This document shows, piece by piece, positions 62,674 to 64,000 of a DNA stretch of 64,000 bases. The stretch spans positions 248,001 to 312,000 of the forward strand of contig NZ_QJRF01000030.1 of NCBI RefSeq assembly GCF_013393345.1. Reading direction: 5' to 3'. The DNA is from Pseudomonas taiwanensis. Lineage in GTDB: Bacteria; Pseudomonadota; Gammaproteobacteria; Pseudomonadales; Pseudomonadaceae. A program made the translations under genes and the position numbers. Under the pieces are notes generated by a model. That model made no database searches and was not told the DNA's origin. It worked only from the letters and a program-made list of their open reading frames with translations. Within the stretch, counting starts at the first letter, position 1; every line of letters begins with the position of its first letter.

Positions 62674-62997
62674 TTACCATTGTGTGTCTGGAATATTCAC
62701 TACAATACCGTCTAGTTCAGAGGTCATGAAGATCTGGCAGCAGAGCCTGCTGTTCGGCTTTACTTCCGCCGCCGCGCAATCCAACATTCCACTTTCGCGG
62801 TCGGTGGGAGCCGGTACTTTGTCCATGAAAGTGTTGTCGACATACACATGGCATGTTGCGCAGCTGGCACTTCCGCCGCAATCACCGACAATATCATAGA
62901 TGCCATTTGAGACTGCCGCGTGCATAAGGCTAACTCCGTCGGCGACGTCCAGCTCGCGACGCGTTCCATCATGCGACACATACACTACCTTAGACAT
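62674..62997 (-). CDS. Putidaredoxin-like [2Fe-2S] ferredoxin
   Basis: A 107-residue adrenodoxin/putidaredoxin-type ferredoxin. Cluster Cys in GDCGGSASCATCHVYV and SRLCCQI. The end IVVNIPDTQW keeps the C-terminal Trp that putidaredoxin uses with P450cam. It would carry electrons from the reductase encoded next to a cytochrome P450; no P450 gene is in the window. Same strand as the reductase, which lies upstream. Confidence 0.92.
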   Translation of the reverse strand: MSKVVYVSHDGTRRELDVADGVSLMHAAVSNGIYDIVGDCGGSASCATCHVYVDNTFMDKVPAPTDRESGMLDCAAAEVKPNSRLCCQIFMTSELDGIVVNIPDTQW

Positions 62998-63050
62998 TTG
63001 TATATCCTCATATTTAATTGGGCAAAGGCGGCGATTAATTGATGGTGCCT

Positions 63051-64000
63051 TTAGATACTATTTAAACCGGCTTTGGCTGCCGCGATTATTTCTTTCAACG
63101 GCACACTTTCGTCATCCAGTAGGCTTGGTTCAACAGGCAGTCGGTCCGTTATGATTTGTTTTGCTAGGTTGAACTCAACCGGGCGGTTCACAGTGTCGAC
63201 CGCCAGGACTCGGTCGCCCAGCAGGTAGAAAACTGTGAAGTCGGGCTGTTCCAAAGAGCCACGGACAATGATCCGATCGTATCCTTCAGATAGCCCGACC
63301 ATTTTCAGTCCGACTTCATACTGGTCGGACCAGAACCAAGGAGCAGCTTCGCTGCGTGGTGGCTTACCGCAGACGATAGCGGCAACTTTCCGCGCTTGCT
63401 CCAATGCATTCGGCACCGACTCGATACGTACCCAGCGGCCATAGATCCGGCTGTGAAACCGGGCGCAGTCGCCGATCGCCATGATCGCAGGATCAGAGGT
63501 CTGCATCTGCTCGTTGACCACGATACCGTTATCTACCAGCAGTCCGGCCGCACTGGCCAGTTCACAGTTCGGGATCAAACCAATCCCGGCAACTACCATA
63601 TCTGCGGGCAGTCGCGTGCCGTCCTTACACAGTACGGCAGTCACTTTCTGCTGATCGGCTGACATCTCGAATCCACACACTTGCATGCCGGTTCGTATGT
63701 CAACGCCAGCATCACGGTGCAGGCGTTCGTAAAAGGCTGATACCGGTGGAGCAGTAACTCGCGCGAGAACACGGTCTGTCGTGTCGAGCAGCGTGACCTG
63801 CATGTTCGCTTTGACGGCGGTTGCAGCCACTTCAAGTCCGACATAGCCGCCGCCAATCACCACCAGTCGATTGCCTCGAGTCAACTGTTGGCGGATACAC
63901 TCGGCATCCTCAAGTGTGCGTAGATATCGTAAGTTAGCCGCCTTGCCGACAGCGCCACTGGCTACCGGTAGCAGCCTCGGACGTCCGCCGGTCGCCAACA
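63051..64000 (-). CDS. Ferredoxin reductase (CamA/putidaredoxin-reductase type), partial
   Basis: The frame is open to the right edge, so the N terminus with the first FAD motif is outside. Seen: LATGGRPRLLPV, second nucleotide-binding motif LVVIGGGYVGLEVAATAV, GIGLIPNCELASAAGL, IMAIGDCARF for FAD, and the C-terminal domain FWSDQYEVGLKMVGLS. It transfers electrons from NADH to the ferredoxin encoded 54 bases downstream. A P450 gene may lie beyond the window. Confidence 0.92.
   Translation of the reverse strand, partial: LATGGRPRLLPVASGAVGKAANLRYLRTLEDAECIRQQLTRGNRLVVIGGGYVGLEVAATAVKANMQVTLLDTTDRVLARVTAPPVSAFYERLHRDAGVDIRTGMQVCGFEMSADQQKVTAVLCKDGTRLPADMVVAGIGLIPNCELASAAGLLVDNGIVVNEQMQTSDPAIMAIGDCARFHSRIYGRWVRIESVPNALEQARKVAAIVCGKPPRSEAAPWFWSDQYEVGLKMVGLSEGYDRIIVRGSLEQPDFTVFYLLGDRVLAVDTVNRPVEFNLAKQIITDRLPVEPSLLDDESVPLKEIIAAAKAGLNSI

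Overview
The window looks like a Pseudomonas chromosome. Supporting signs are a REP-type repeat at 16177-16228, OprD-, FadL- and alginate-export-type porins, a NasS/NasT nitrate module, VanA/VanB-like and Dmp/Xyl-type aromatic catabolism, and mostly GC-rich codon use. It holds no tRNA, rRNA or CRISPR array that I could see. Most of it is accessory catabolic and defence DNA.

Layout. 1-284: end of a chemoreceptor. 951-6022: an AT-richer cassette with a LigM/DesA-like tetrahydrofolate (THF)-dependent O-demethylase, an epoxide hydrolase, purU, folD and folK. 6234-11589: a defence island with two leftward uncharacterised genes (one Abi_C-like) and a rightward Gabija pair, gajA-gajB. 11752-20850: nitrate uptake and sensing (NIT-like protein, chemoreceptor, porin, NrtA/B/C-type ABC transporter, NasT, NasS), with three promoter-leader units that each carry a sigma-54-like promoter and an intrinsic terminator ahead of the gene. 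20981-23713: a MalT/AlkS-type LuxR regulator. 24003-33809: acyl-CoA dehydrogenase, GlcG-like protein, catechol 2,3-dioxygenase, VanB-like reductase, VanA-like Rieske oxygenase, SGNH hydrolase, AraC/GlxA regulator, quinone reductase and thiolase. 34252-42274: a meta-cleavage lower pathway (dmpC-E-H-I-F-G order) followed by odd paralogues: an SDR without its catalytic residues, a double tautomerase, an XylT ferredoxin and a DmpF-like protein without its catalytic cysteine. 42446-50088: FadL porin, EAL-domain protein, LysR regulator, OprD porin and aromatic-acid MFS transporter. 50220-53901: a second, GC-rich O-demethylase cassette (purU, LigM-like, folD, folK). 54244-60052: Nudix hydrolase, two SDRs, enoyl-CoA hydratase/isomerase, thiolase and 3-hydroxyacyl-CoA dehydrogenase. 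60119-62664: decayed insertion sequences around a TetR gene. 62674-64000: putidaredoxin-like ferredoxin and its reductase, the latter cut by the window edge.

How it may work together (inference). The LigM-like enzymes would move a methyl group from a methoxy-aromatic to THF; FolD and PurU would oxidise and release the one-carbon unit as formate, and FolK would support folate supply. No metF is present. The VanA/VanB pair offers an oxygen-dependent demethylation route. The catechol formed would be opened by the 2,3-dioxygenase, repaired by the XylT ferredoxin, and run through the Dmp pathway to pyruvate and acetyl-CoA. Three near-identical dyads (ATACC-N5-GGTAT) sit ahead of the first demethylase, the dioxygenase and the lower-pathway operon, suggesting one shared regulon. 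A different dyad (TCAAC-N6-GTTGA), present four times, marks the 54.9-57.8 kb genes and probably belongs to the TetR regulator at 61189.
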